Assembly (NCBI GenBank): GCA_944389895.1
Contig: CALXOA010000014.1
Coordinates: 1 to 56,346, forward strand
Reading direction: 5' to 3'
Length of the DNA stretch: 56,346 nt
Origin: an uncultured Victivallis sp.
GTDB lineage: Bacteria > Verrucomicrobiota > Lentisphaeria > Victivallales > Victivallaceae
The stretch's first letter is position 1, and the number at the start of each line of letters is the position of its first letter. The notes beneath the pieces are model-generated. The model worked only from the letters and a program-made list of their open reading frames with translations. It had not been told where the DNA came from and made no database searches. Below are positions 9,157 to 17,563 of this stretch, piece by piece. Made by a program: the position numbers and the translations under genes.

Positions 9157-11040
9157 ATGGGACAAACCAGAGAATTTAAAACCGAAGTACGCCAGTTGCT
9201 GGATCTGATGATCCACTCGCTCTATTCGAATCGCGACATCTTCCTGCGCGAACTGGTCGCCAATGCCGCCGACGCCATCGACAAAGCCCGTTTCGAGAGC
9301 CTCACGAGACCGGAGCTGGCGCGCGAATGGGCAATCCGCCTCAGCGTCAACAAAGCGGACAAGACCCTCACCATCAGCGACAACGGCATCGGCATGACCG
9401 AGGCGGAAGTCGTCGAGAACATCGGCACCATCGCCAAGAGCGGAACCAAGGCGTTCCTGAAGATGCTCGAAGAGAAAGGCGACAAGGAGAATGTCCCCGA
9501 GCTGATCGGCCAGTTCGGTGTCGGGTTCTATTCTGCGTTCATGGTCGCCGACCGGGTCGAACTGACGACGAAACAGGCCGGAACCGACGCGCCGGCCGTG
9601 CGGTGGAGCAGCAGCGGCGAAGGGGAATATGAAATCGATACCGCCGTCAGGGAGGAGCCCGGTACCGAAATCAAACTCCATCTCAAAGGCGACGCCGAAG
9701 TCTATCTTGAGAGCTGGAAGATCGGCGAGATCATCCGCAAATATTCCGACTTCATCGAGTACCCGATCATCCTGCCCGAAGTCAAAGTCAACGACGACAA
9801 GACCGAAACCGTGACCGACAGGGTGCTCAATTCGCAGAAGGCGATCTGGTTGCGCAAGCCGTCGGAGATCACCGACGAGGAGTATAAGAGTTTCTACTCG
9901 CACCTGTCGAATTTCGGCGGCACGGAGTATCTCAAGGCGATCCACATTTCGGCCGAAGGGGTCAGTGAGTTCAAAGCCCTGCTCTTCCTGCCGAAGGAAG
10001 CGCCGTTCAACCTGCTGATGCCGGAGATTCAGAAGAAGGGCTTGCAGCTCTATGTGCGCCGGGTGTTCATCACCGATGAATGCAAGAAACTGCTGCCGGA
10101 CTACCTGCGTTTCGTCTGCGGTGTGGTGGATTCCAACGATCTCCCGCTGAATGTATCGCGCGAGATTCTGCAGGAAAATCCACACCTGGCCAAGATCGAA
10201 AAGACCATTACCGGAAAAGTTCTCGGCGAACTCAAGAAACTGCTCGAAAACGAACGCGACTCCTATGCCGCATTCTTCAAGGAGTTCGGCCGGGTGCTCA
10301 AGGAGGGACTCCATACCGACTTCGCCAACGCCGAGAAACTCAAGGATCTGGTGATGTACGAGTCGATGAACTCCGAACCCGGCAAGTTGATCACGCTGGC
10401 GGATTATGTCGCGGCCATGCCGGAATCGCAGAAGGAAATCTATTACATCACCGGTGAAAAACGCGAGGCGGTCGCCTCGTCGCCGGCGCTGGAGTACTTC
10501 CGGAGCAAGGGTTATGATGTACTCTTCATGACCGATCCGATCGACGACTGGATCATGCAGCAGATGTTCCAGTACCGGAAGAAAAACTTCAAGTCGATCG
10601 CCAAGGGTGATTTTGAAGTGGAAGGTGCGGAGGAAACGATCAAGGCGGCGCAGGAGAAATTCGCGAAACTGGTCGATTTCCTGAAATCGATCCTCGGGGA
10701 AAAAGTCAGTGAAGTGCGTTTCTCGGCCCGGCTGACCGACAGTCCATGCTGTCTGATCACCGAGGGGAATGCGCTCAGTCCGCATCTGGAACGGCTGTTC
10801 AAGGCGATGCATCAGGAGGTTCCGGAGAGCAAACGCATTCTCGAGTTGAATCCGAAACATCCGTTGATCGAAGCGCTTTTCGAACTTCAGCAGAAAGATG
10901 AAAAGGCGCCGGAACTCACCGCCTATGCGAAAGTGTTGTTCGACCAAGCTCTGTTGACCGAAGGCAGCCCCCTGCCCGACCCGGCCGCGTTTGCCAGAGA
11001 GGTAACCTCGCTGCTGCTGAAGGGAATTTCGGTAAAATAA
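9157..11040 (+). CDS. htpG: Molecular chaperone HtpG (Hsp90)
   Basis: The 627-residue protein has the Hsp90 layout: an N-terminal GHKL ATPase domain (DIFLRELVANAADAIDKARF, ISDNGIGMTEAEV, GTIAKSGTKAF, IGQFGVGFYSAFMVA), a middle domain (about 230-490, with LPLNVSREILQENP) and a C-terminal dimerisation domain. It is an ATP-driven cytoplasmic chaperone for folding and stress recovery. Where many relatives have ELISNASDA it has ELVANAADA. GAGGAG precedes the ATG by ten bases. A long hairpin follows the stop. Confidence 0.98.
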   Translation: MGQTREFKTEVRQLLDLMIHSLYSNRDIFLRELVANAADAIDKARFESLTRPELAREWAIRLSVNKADKTLTISDNGIGMTEAEVVENIGTIAKSGTKAFLKMLEEKGDKENVPELIGQFGVGFYSAFMVADRVELTTKQAGTDAPAVRWSSSGEGEYEIDTAVREEPGTEIKLHLKGDAEVYLESWKIGEIIRKYSDFIEYPIILPEVKVNDDKTETVTDRVLNSQKAIWLRKPSEITDEEYKSFYSHLSNFGGTEYLKAIHISAEGVSEFKALLFLPKEAPFNLLMPEIQKKGLQLYVRRVFITDECKKLLPDYLRFVCGVVDSNDLPLNVSREILQENPHLAKIEKTITGKVLGELKKLLENERDSYAAFFKEFGRVLKEGLHTDFANAEKLKDLVMYESMNSEPGKLITLADYVAAMPESQKEIYYITGEKREAVASSPALEYFRSKGYDVLFMTDPIDDWIMQQMFQYRKKNFKSIAKGDFEVEGAEETIKAAQEKFAKLVDFLKSILGEKVSEVRFSARLTDSPCCLITEGNALSPHLERLFKAMHQEVPESKRILELNPKHPLIEALFELQQKDEKAPELTAYAKVLFDQALLTEGSPLPDPAAFAREVTSLLLKGISVK

Positions 11041-11055
11041 GCTGTTAAAAAGAGA

Positions 11056-11096
11056 ATATCGCGCTTGAAAAAAATCATTCAGGCGCGATATTTATA
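11056..11096 (+). terminator. Hairpin terminator of htpG
   Basis: ATATCGCGCTTGAA pairs with TTCAGGCGCGATAT (14 pairs, one G-T) around an 8-base loop, 11056-11091, followed by TTTAT. It begins 15 bases after the htpG stop. Confidence 0.75.
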
Positions 11097-11108
11097 TTCT
11101 GACATCCG

Positions 11109-11196
11109 GGAGAGATGGTCGAGTGGTTTAAGGCAGCGATCTTGAAAACCGCCGTGGCGCAAGTCACCGAGGGTTCGAATCCCTCTCTCTCCGCCA
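11109..11196 (+). tRNA. tRNA-Ser(UGA)
   Basis: The 88-base gene has an acceptor stem GGAGAGA/TCTCTCC, discriminator G and encoded CCA. The anticodon loop CTTGAAA gives anticodon TGA. A long variable arm typical of serine tRNAs is present, and the T-arm is GAGGG-TTCGAAT-CCCTC. The anticodon stem GCGAT/ACCGC has one A-C mismatch at its fourth pair, which is unusual. It stands alone between htpG and a decayed region. Confidence 0.95.
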
Positions 11197-11200
11197 TTCA

Positions 11201-11223
11201 CTTCTTTTCCCCGTGAAAAGAAG
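11201..11223. terminator. Hairpin just after tRNA-Ser
   Basis: CTTCTTTTC and GAAAAGAAG form a perfect 9-base stem around CCCGT. It begins four bases after the tRNA CCA and could end or process that transcript, although no T-run follows. Confidence 0.45.
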
Positions 11224-11258
11224 TAGAACAAGAAAAGCGCCCATCAGGAGCTGGACAG

Positions 11259-11289
11259 CCGGTGGTTCGAAATTCACTACCCGCCGCCA
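11259..11289 (+). other. tRNA 3'-end-like fragment
   Basis: The sequence GGTGGTTCGAAATTCAC followed by TACCCGCCGCCA looks like a T-arm, acceptor strand and CCA, 60-odd bases after the intact tRNA-Ser. No matching 5' half is present and the T-stem is poorly paired, so it would be a remnant rather than a gene. The likeness may be chance. Confidence 0.3.
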
Positions 11290-11392
11290 ATTTCCTGCAG
11301 GTCATCGGGATGATATTGCAATCTCATGCTCCTGCTTTGATCCGCTTTTTTGAAATCAGTTTACGGAAACCTGCCGGCCATTCCCCCCGTAG

Positions 11393-11760
11393 CTCCCCGG
11401 CGGTCTCTTCGAAAATCTGATCGACTTTGCCCGGGACGGCTCCCTCCCCCGGTAAGGGAGTTCAATGCAAATTTTCTGGCCTTGCCCGCTCTGCCGTCAT
11501 ATCCGGTCTCCCGGGCATGCAGCGATCCGGATGTCATACTCCGCCGAATCGACACCTCGTCCGGAAAAGTTTATTTCGCTCTGATTCACATCGGAGCCGA
11601 ACGGAAACGAAAAATCGAGATCCATTTCCCCGAAGATGTATCTCACCTTCAGAGCATCGTGGACAACAAATCGATTTCGACGCAGGGCAATGTCACGGTC
11701 CTTGACCTTGAGCCTTACCAGTTGATTGCAGTTCAGGGAAATTCAGGCCCCGGACAATGA
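11393..11760 (+). pseudogene. Decayed glycosidase-like gene, 3' remnant
   Basis: Two coding-like pieces lie in different frames. The first, 11393-11455, reads LPGGLFENLIDFARDGSLPR and then stops. The second, from about 11540 to 11760, reads a beta-rich end with VYFALIHIG, KIEIHFPEDV and VTVLDLEPYQLIAVQ. The second part resembles the C-terminal beta-sandwich that closes many glycoside hydrolases. No start with a ribosome site exists, so this is probably what remains of a lost gene. The rest of 11290-11928 shows nothing else I can support. Confidence 0.45.
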
Positions 11761-11928
11761 CGGGATCGAACCGGGAAAATCTCCCGAACGACATCCAGTT
11801 CCCTCGACTGCCTGCGACCGGAAATCATTTCTTTCTTCAGCCACCGGCAGAGATCCACTTTCCGGCGGCTCCCCCCCCCGGAAAGCGCTGAAAAAGGAAA
11901 ATTCATTTCACAAATCATCTCGCAGGGA

Positions 11929-11957
11929 TTGCATAATCCCCCAACGACGGTTATAAT
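11929..11957 (+). promoter_or_regulatory. Promoter of the first sialate O-acetylesterase gene
   Basis: TTGCAT (11929-11934), 17 bases, perfect TATAAT (11952-11957). The downstream paralogue has a matching promoter (TTGTAT, TATAAT). Confidence 0.65.
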
Positions 11958-12020
11958 AGAAGAAATCTGGGGGAGATCCCCGTATTTCCCAAATCTCACA
12001 AGAAAACGAAAGGTACTGTC

Positions 12021-14132
12021 ATGCGAAAATTGTGTATGCTTGCCGTCGCAGCGGCAGCCGGAGTGCTGCTGGGCGCCTGCGCCCTCTTCGGGCCGGGTGA
12101 ACTTGCCGACACCTACACCGTTCACAAGGTTTACGGTGACCACATGGTGCTTCAGCGTGAACGGCCGATCCGGATCAGCGGTACTGCCGCGCCGGGCCGG
12201 GCGGTCAAGGTCACGATCGGGGAAAATTCCGCTTACGGTACCGCCAATGCCGACGGCGAATGGGTCGCGGAACTCCCCGCAATGAAGGCCGGCGGCCCCT
12301 TCGAGGTCACGGTTTCCGCCGGAGAAAACGCGCCGGTTACGAAGTTTTATGACGTTCTGATCGGGGAAGTCTGGCTCTGCAGCGGCCAGTCCAATATGGA
12401 GATGCCGGTCTACAGCCAAAACCCGTTCTGGCAGGCCGCCAATGCCGCAGAGGAAGTCGCGGCGGCAAACCATCCGCGGATCCGCCTCTTCAACACCGCC
12501 GCCAACCGTTCCGTTGCGCCGGCAGGCCCGGTCGCGGAAATCGCCGGCCCGGGATGGGTGGTCTGTTCGCCCGAAACCGTGGGTCCATTCAGTGCGATGG
12601 GTTACTTCTTCGGTCGCCAGCTCAGCAAAGATCTCAATGTCCCGGTAGGATTGATCAATTCGAGCTGGGGCGGGACCCCGATCCAGAGCTGGATCAGCGC
12701 AGAAGGATACCGCCGCGCCGGACGTGAACGCGAACTTCTGCAGATCGATTCCGTCAACAAAGACAAGGAAGAAATCGCAGCGAACCTGAAGAAGGCGAAG
12801 GAGAAGAGCGAAAAGGAATTTGCTGCCTGGAGCAAGCGTTTCTTCGCCTCGGATCCGGATTCCAGCAAAGCCGCAGAAGCGTGGAAATCCGCTGATTTCA
12901 ACGACTCCGCCTGGCAGGATGCCCCGGTCCCCGGGGAAATCGACAATGACGTCGACGGTGCAGTCTGGTATCGCCGCACGGTCAAGATTCCCGCCGACTG
13001 GGCAGGTAAGGAATTGACGCTCTCGCTCGGGGTAGTCGATGATTGCGATGAGACCTACTTCAACGGGAAAAAGGTCGGCGCGGTCGGGACCGAAACGCCG
13101 ATGTACTGGACCGTAAAGCGCAGCTACCGGATTCCCGCCGAACTGGTCAAGGCCGGCGACAACACCATCGCCGTCCGCGTGATCGACATGTTCGCAACCG
13201 GTGGCTTCCTTGGCCCGAAAGATGCGATTTACATTGCGCCGACCGCCGACCAGAAGAACCGGATCGACCTGACTGGAACCTGGAAGAGCAATCTTGAGTT
13301 CAAAGCAGATCTCAAGAAGATCGGCAACCGGCCGAATCCGCCGGAGCTCACCGTCGGCAGTACCGACAGCCCGCACTTCCCGGCGACGCTCTACAACTCG
13401 ATGATCGCGCCTTGGACGGTCTATCCGATCCGTGGAGCCATCTGGTATCAGGGAGAATCCAACGCCGGAGCTTTCGAGGATTACATGACGCTTCACCCGT
13501 TGTTGATCAACGACTGGCGGAGGCTCTGGAATGATCCGGAAATGCCGTTCATCTTCGTCCAGCTCGCGGCCTTCGAACGCCACAGCCCGAATGCACGTCA
13601 GCCGGAGGATTTCTGGGTTGATCGCGCCCCGTCCGACGGTGCCTGGCCGAAACTGCGCGAAGTTCAGACCGCGACGCTGAATGTGCCGAATACCGGCATG
13701 GTCGTCGCAATCGATATCGGTGACGCTTTCGACATTCATCCCCGCGACAAGCAGACGCTCGGTTATCGCGCAGCGAAGGAAGCGGAGCGTATCGCCTTCG
13801 GCAGCAAGGCGATCAGTGCCGGACCTCTCTACGACTCGATGAAGATCGAGGGTGACAAAATCCGTATCTCGTTCCGCAACGTCGGCCAGGGGCTCGTTGC
13901 GAAGGGTGGAGCTCCGGCAACCTTCGCTATCGCAGGCGCCGACGGCAAGTTCGTCTGGGCGGATGCGAAGATCGACGGCGACACCGTACTCGTCTGGTCC
14001 GACAAGGTCAGGGAACCGGTGGCGGTCCGTTACGCCTGGAGCGGCTGGCCCGGCAATGCAAACCTCTTCAACAAGGACGGCTTCCCGGCGAGTCCCTTCC
14101 GGACCGACCAGCCGGATTATCTGTTGAAGTAA
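12021..14132 (+). CDS. Sialate O-acetylesterase (SASA family) lipoprotein, copy 1
   Basis: The 703-residue protein has a lipoprotein signal ending VLLGAC (lipid-modified C20), so it is membrane-anchored outside the cytoplasm. Residues about 30-110 are a beta-sandwich. The SASA catalytic domain starts with GEVWLCSGQSNME (nucleophile S124) and is split by a jelly-roll insert (about 295-400, containing ADWAGKELTLSLG) resembling GH2-type sugar-binding domains. It resumes with IWYQGESNA and ends its triad at DIHPRDK. Family members remove acetyl groups from sialic acid or other acetylated sugars; the true substrate is unknown. It is followed by a terminator and then a close paralogue. Compared with copy 2 it has about nine extra residues just after the nucleophile. 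Confidence 0.92.
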   Translation: MRKLCMLAVAAAAGVLLGACALFGPGELADTYTVHKVYGDHMVLQRERPIRISGTAAPGRAVKVTIGENSAYGTANADGEWVAELPAMKAGGPFEVTVSAGENAPVTKFYDVLIGEVWLCSGQSNMEMPVYSQNPFWQAANAAEEVAAANHPRIRLFNTAANRSVAPAGPVAEIAGPGWVVCSPETVGPFSAMGYFFGRQLSKDLNVPVGLINSSWGGTPIQSWISAEGYRRAGRERELLQIDSVNKDKEEIAANLKKAKEKSEKEFAAWSKRFFASDPDSSKAAEAWKSADFNDSAWQDAPVPGEIDNDVDGAVWYRRTVKIPADWAGKELTLSLGVVDDCDETYFNGKKVGAVGTETPMYWTVKRSYRIPAELVKAGDNTIAVRVIDMFATGGFLGPKDAIYIAPTADQKNRIDLTGTWKSNLEFKADLKKIGNRPNPPELTVGSTDSPHFPATLYNSMIAPWTVYPIRGAIWYQGESNAGAFEDYMTLHPLLINDWRRLWNDPEMPFIFVQLAAFERHSPNARQPEDFWVDRAPSDGAWPKLREVQTATLNVPNTGMVVAIDIGDAFDIHPRDKQTLGYRAAKEAERIAFGSKAISAGPLYDSMKIEGDKIRISFRNVGQGLVAKGGAPATFAIAGADGKFVWADAKIDGDTVLVWSDKVREPVAVRYAWSGWPGNANLFNKDGFPASPFRTDQPDYLLK

Positions 14133-14154
14133 TCATTTCGTCTTGTCTCCAACC

Positions 14155-14196
14155 GGGAGTGACCGCTGAACTTCTCAGACGGTCGCTCCTTTTTTC
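14155..14196 (+). terminator. Terminator of the first SASA gene
   Basis: GGAGTGACCG and CGGTCGCTCC form a 10-base stem (14156-14189) followed by a run of seven T. A second hairpin (CTTTCCG/CGGAAAG flanked by T- and A-runs) follows at about 14190-14228. Confidence 0.85.
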
Positions 14197-14249
14197 TTTC
14201 CGCTTTACGGAAACGGAAAGAAAAAAAGGAGCAAGCTCTTTCAAAAAGA

Positions 14250-14277
14250 TTGTATAATCCAAAATGGAGATTATAAT
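14250..14277 (+). promoter_or_regulatory. Promoter of the second SASA gene
   Basis: TTGTAT (14250-14255), 16 bases, TATAAT (14272-14277). It is clearly the duplicate of the promoter before the first copy; the last bases before both ATGs (AAAACGAAAGGTA) are also shared. Confidence 0.65.
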
Positions 14278-14337
14278 AAAAAACTGTAGAAAAAATCCTG
14301 ATTTGTCGACGGCATCAGGAAAACGAAAGGTAGTGTC

Positions 14338-16491
14338 ATGCGAAAATTGTGTGTGTTTGCCGCCGCAGCGGCAGTCGGAGTGCTGCTGGGCGCCTGCGCC
14401 CTCTTCGGGCCGGGTGAACTTGCCGACACCTACACCGTTCACAAGGTCTACGGCGACCATATGGTGCTGCAGCGTCAGCGGCCGATCCGGATCAGCGGCA
14501 CTGCCGCGCCCGGCCGGGCGGTTAAAGTCACGATCGGGGAAAATTCCGCTTACGGTACCGCCAATGCCGACGGCGAATGCCACCCGAACTGCACCCCCTC
14601 CTTCGTCGCGGTCGCTTACGGTACCGCCAATGCCGACGGCGAATGGGTCGCGGAACTCCCCGCGATGGAAGCCGGCGGACCCTTCGAAGTCACGGTTTCC
14701 GCCGGAGAAGGAGCTCCGGTTACGAAGTTCAGCGATGTCTTGATCGGGGAAGTCTGGCTCTGCAGCGGCCAGTCCAATATGGAGATGCAGGTCAGAAAAG
14801 CGAACAACGCCCAGGTGGAAATCGCAGCGGCAAACCATCCGCGGATCCGTCTCTTCAACACCGTCGCCAGACGTTCCATGGCTCCCGCAGGCCCGGTCGC
14901 GGAAATCGCCGGCCCGGGGTGGGTGGTCTGTTCACCCGAAACCGTGGGCCCATTCAGTGCGCTGGGGTATTTTTTCGGTCGCCAGCTCGGCAAGGATCTC
15001 AACGTCCCGGTAGGTTTGATCAATTCGAGCTGGAGCGGCACCCCGATCCAGAGCTGGATCAGCGCGGAAGGGTACCGTCTCGCCGGACGTGAACGCGAAC
15101 TTCTGCAGATCGACTCCGCAGGGAAAAGTAAAGCGGAAATCGCAGCAGTGCAGAGGACGTTGAAGGAAAAGAGCGCCCAGGATTTTGCCGCCTGGCTCAA
15201 ACGTTTTCTCACTTCGAACCCGGACGCCGATCAAATTGCGCAGACGTGGCCGAAGATCGATTTCAACGATTCCGCCTGGCAGGATGCTCCAGTCCCCGGG
15301 GAAATCGACGGTAACATCGACGGCGTTGTCTGGTATCGCCGCACGGTCAACATTCCCGCCGACTGGGCTGGCAGGGAACTGACGCTCTCGCTCGGAGCGG
15401 TCGATGATTGCGATGAGACCTATTTCAACGGGAAAAAGGTCGGCGCGGTCGGTACCGAAACGCCGATGTACTGGAGCGTTAAACGGAACTATCGGATTCC
15501 CGCTGAGCTGGTCAGAGCCGGCAATAACGTCATCGCCGTCCGCGTGATCGATCTCTTTTCCTCCGGCGGAATCACCGGCCCGGAGATCTCCATTGCGCCA
15601 CAGGATTCCCCGAGTTCGGCAATTAATCTGGCCGGCAGGTGGAAAAGCAAACTGGAATTCAAGGCGGATCTCGACAAAATCGGTCTGCGCCCGATCACCC
15701 CGGATGAAATAAAAATCGATCTGACCAGTCGCAATTTCCCGGCGACGCTCTTCAACTCGATGATCGCGCCATGGACGGTCTATCCGATCCGCGGCATCCT
15801 CTGGTATCAGGGGGAATCCAACGCCAATTTGTACACCGAATATATGAAGCTTCACCCACTGCTGATCAACGACTGGAGACGGCACTGGCGGAATCCGGAG
15901 ATGCCGTTCATCTTCGTCCAGCTCACTGCTTTCGAGCGGAACAGCCCGAATGCACGGCTGCCGGAGGATTTCTGGGTCGGTCGCGCCCCGTCCGACGGCG
16001 CCTGGCCGAGACTGCGCGAAATCCAGGCCGCGACGCTGAAAGTGCCGAATACCGGCATGGTCGTCTCCATCGATGTCGGTGACGCCTTTGATCTTCATCC
16101 CCGCGACAAGCAGACATTGGGTTATCGTGCAGCAAAGGAGGCGGAACGAATTGTATTCCATGGGAATCCCGCCAGTACCGGCCCGCTTTATGACGCGATG
16201 AAGATCGAAGGTGACAAAATCCGTATCTCGTTCCGCAACGTCGGCCAGGGGCTCGTTGCGAAGGGTGGAGCTCCGGCGACCTTCGCCATCGCAGGAACCG
16301 ACGGCAAGTTCGTCTGGGCGGATGCGAAGATCGACGGCGACACCATACTCGTCTGGTCCGACAAGGTCAGGGAACCGGTTGCGGTTCGTTACGCCTGGAG
16401 CGGCTGGCCCGGTAATGCAAACCTCTTCAACAGGGACGGCTTCCCGGCAAGTCCCTTCCGGACCGACCAGCCGGACTATCTGTTGAAGTAA
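14338..16491 (+). CDS. Sialate O-acetylesterase (SASA family) lipoprotein, copy 2
   Basis: This 717-residue paralogue of the preceding gene has the same lipobox (LLGAC, C20), nucleophile GQSNM (S146), WYQGESN block and D-x-x-H end (DLHPRDK). The N-terminal 80 and C-terminal 90 residues are nearly identical to copy 1, while the middle (about 250-300 and 420-480) has diverged. It carries a 22-residue insertion in the N-terminal beta-sandwich, bounded by 33-base direct repeats. It has its own promoter and a weak terminator. The duplicates may act on differently placed acetyl groups; this is inference. Confidence 0.92.
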   Translation: MRKLCVFAAAAAVGVLLGACALFGPGELADTYTVHKVYGDHMVLQRQRPIRISGTAAPGRAVKVTIGENSAYGTANADGECHPNCTPSFVAVAYGTANADGEWVAELPAMEAGGPFEVTVSAGEGAPVTKFSDVLIGEVWLCSGQSNMEMQVRKANNAQVEIAAANHPRIRLFNTVARRSMAPAGPVAEIAGPGWVVCSPETVGPFSALGYFFGRQLGKDLNVPVGLINSSWSGTPIQSWISAEGYRLAGRERELLQIDSAGKSKAEIAAVQRTLKEKSAQDFAAWLKRFLTSNPDADQIAQTWPKIDFNDSAWQDAPVPGEIDGNIDGVVWYRRTVNIPADWAGRELTLSLGAVDDCDETYFNGKKVGAVGTETPMYWSVKRNYRIPAELVRAGNNVIAVRVIDLFSSGGITGPEISIAPQDSPSSAINLAGRWKSKLEFKADLDKIGLRPITPDEIKIDLTSRNFPATLFNSMIAPWTVYPIRGILWYQGESNANLYTEYMKLHPLLINDWRRHWRNPEMPFIFVQLTAFERNSPNARLPEDFWVGRAPSDGAWPRLREIQAATLKVPNTGMVVSIDVGDAFDLHPRDKQTLGYRAAKEAERIVFHGNPASTGPLYDAMKIEGDKIRISFRNVGQGLVAKGGAPATFAIAGTDGKFVWADAKIDGDTILVWSDKVREPVAVRYAWSGWPGNANLFNRDGFPASPFRTDQPDYLLK
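14547..14645 (+). repeat. 33-base direct repeats around an in-frame 66-base insertion
   Basis: The 33 bases at 14547-14579 (starting CGCTTACGGTACCGCC) recur exactly at 14613-14645, separated by 33 unrelated bases. The period of 66 keeps the frame and adds 22 residues (including CHPNCTPSF). Copy 1 of the gene has only one such unit. Confidence 0.85.
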
Positions 16492-16511
16492 TTTTCTCCC
16501 AGTTTCCAACC

Positions 16512-16550
16512 GGGGACGGCCGCAAAAATCCTCAATCGACCGTTCCCTTT
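16512..16550 (+). terminator. Weak terminator of the second SASA gene
   Basis: GGGGACGG pairs with CCGTTCCC (eight pairs, one G-T) around a 20-base loop, followed by TTT only. Confidence 0.45.
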
Positions 16551-16581
16551 CCAAACAACTTTTTGAAGGAGTACCATCACC

Positions 16582-17547
16582 ATGTTGATCGACATGCCGA
16601 TCGAAGAACTCAGAACTTACCAGGGCTGCACACCGAAACCGGATGATTTTGAACGGTATTGGGATGAATCACTCGCGGAGCTCGCCGCCCTCGATCCCGA
16701 AGTGGAACTCACTCCGGCCGCTTTTCAATGCCCCTGCGCCGACTGTTTCGATCTGCGCTTCACCGGGGTCGGCGGCGCACGAATCTATGCGAAATTGCTC
16801 CGTCCACGGCATCCGCAGGGCAGAAAACCGGCTCTGGTGCAGTTTCATGGTTACAGCGGAAACTCCGGAGACTGGAGCGACAAGCTCAACTTTGTTGCGG
16901 CGGGGTTCACCGTGGCCAGCCTTGATTCCCGCGGACAGGGAGGAAAATCGCAGGATATCACGCCGGTCAATGGAATGACGCTGCGCGGTCACATCGTGCG
17001 CGGCATGGATGATCCGGATCCGAAAAAGCTGCTCTTCCGCAGCAACTTCCTCGATACCGCCGAGCTGGTACGGATCGTCATGGGGCTCGACGGCGTCGAT
17101 CCCGCCAGGGTCGGTATCTGCGGCGGCTCCCAGGGGGGAGGTTTGACTCTCGCGTGCGCCTCTCTGGTACCGGAGGTCAACCGCGCCGCCGCGGTATTTC
17201 CCTTCCTCTGCGATTATCGCCGGGTCTGGAACATGGATCTCGCCAAACAGGCCTATGAGGAAATTCAATATTATTTCCGTCAGGTCGACCCGACCCACGC
17301 TCACGAGGAGGAATTTTTCACAAAACTCGGCTACATCGATGTGCAGAATCTCACGCCGCGAATCCGCTGCAGAACGTTGATGGTGACCGGGTTGATGGAT
17401 ACCGTCTGTCCCCCGTCAACCCAGTTTGCCGCCTACAATAAGATCACCGCCCCAAAGGAAGTGGTATTCTACCCCGACTTCGGGCACGAAGGTCTGCCGG
17501 GAAACAACGACCGGATCTACCGTTTCATGATGGAAATGCTGGACTGA
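16582..17547 (+). CDS. CE7-family acetyl esterase (acetylxylan esterase / cephalosporin C deacetylase type)
   Basis: The 321-residue alpha/beta hydrolase shows the CE7 signatures in order: RGQGG at 117-121, GGSQGGG with nucleophile S183, the acid D273 in GLMDTVCPP and H302 in FGHEG. Length matches the family. These enzymes remove acetyl groups from small xylo-oligosaccharides or other acetylated sugars inside the cell, as no signal peptide is present. It follows two extracytoplasmic acetylesterases, so a shared job in deacetylating imported oligosaccharides is plausible. GAAGGAG precedes the ATG. The carbonic anhydrase gene starts 16 bases later. Confidence 0.92.
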   Translation: MLIDMPIEELRTYQGCTPKPDDFERYWDESLAELAALDPEVELTPAAFQCPCADCFDLRFTGVGGARIYAKLLRPRHPQGRKPALVQFHGYSGNSGDWSDKLNFVAAGFTVASLDSRGQGGKSQDITPVNGMTLRGHIVRGMDDPDPKKLLFRSNFLDTAELVRIVMGLDGVDPARVGICGGSQGGGLTLACASLVPEVNRAAAVFPFLCDYRRVWNMDLAKQAYEEIQYYFRQVDPTHAHEEEFFTKLGYIDVQNLTPRIRCRTLMVTGLMDTVCPPSTQFAAYNKITAPKEVVFYPDFGHEGLPGNNDRIYRFMMEMLD

Positions 17548-17563
17548 ACCAGGTTGTGTTTTC

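Noticed and set aside
9013..10947. A 644-codon minus-strand frame.
   Set aside because: It lies opposite htpG, which is certain; GC-rich codon use leaves the opposite strand open.
11733..13739. A 668-codon minus-strand frame, with similar ones at 14068-14838 and 14932-16554.
   Set aside because: They mirror the two SASA genes and resemble each other only because the sense genes are paralogues.
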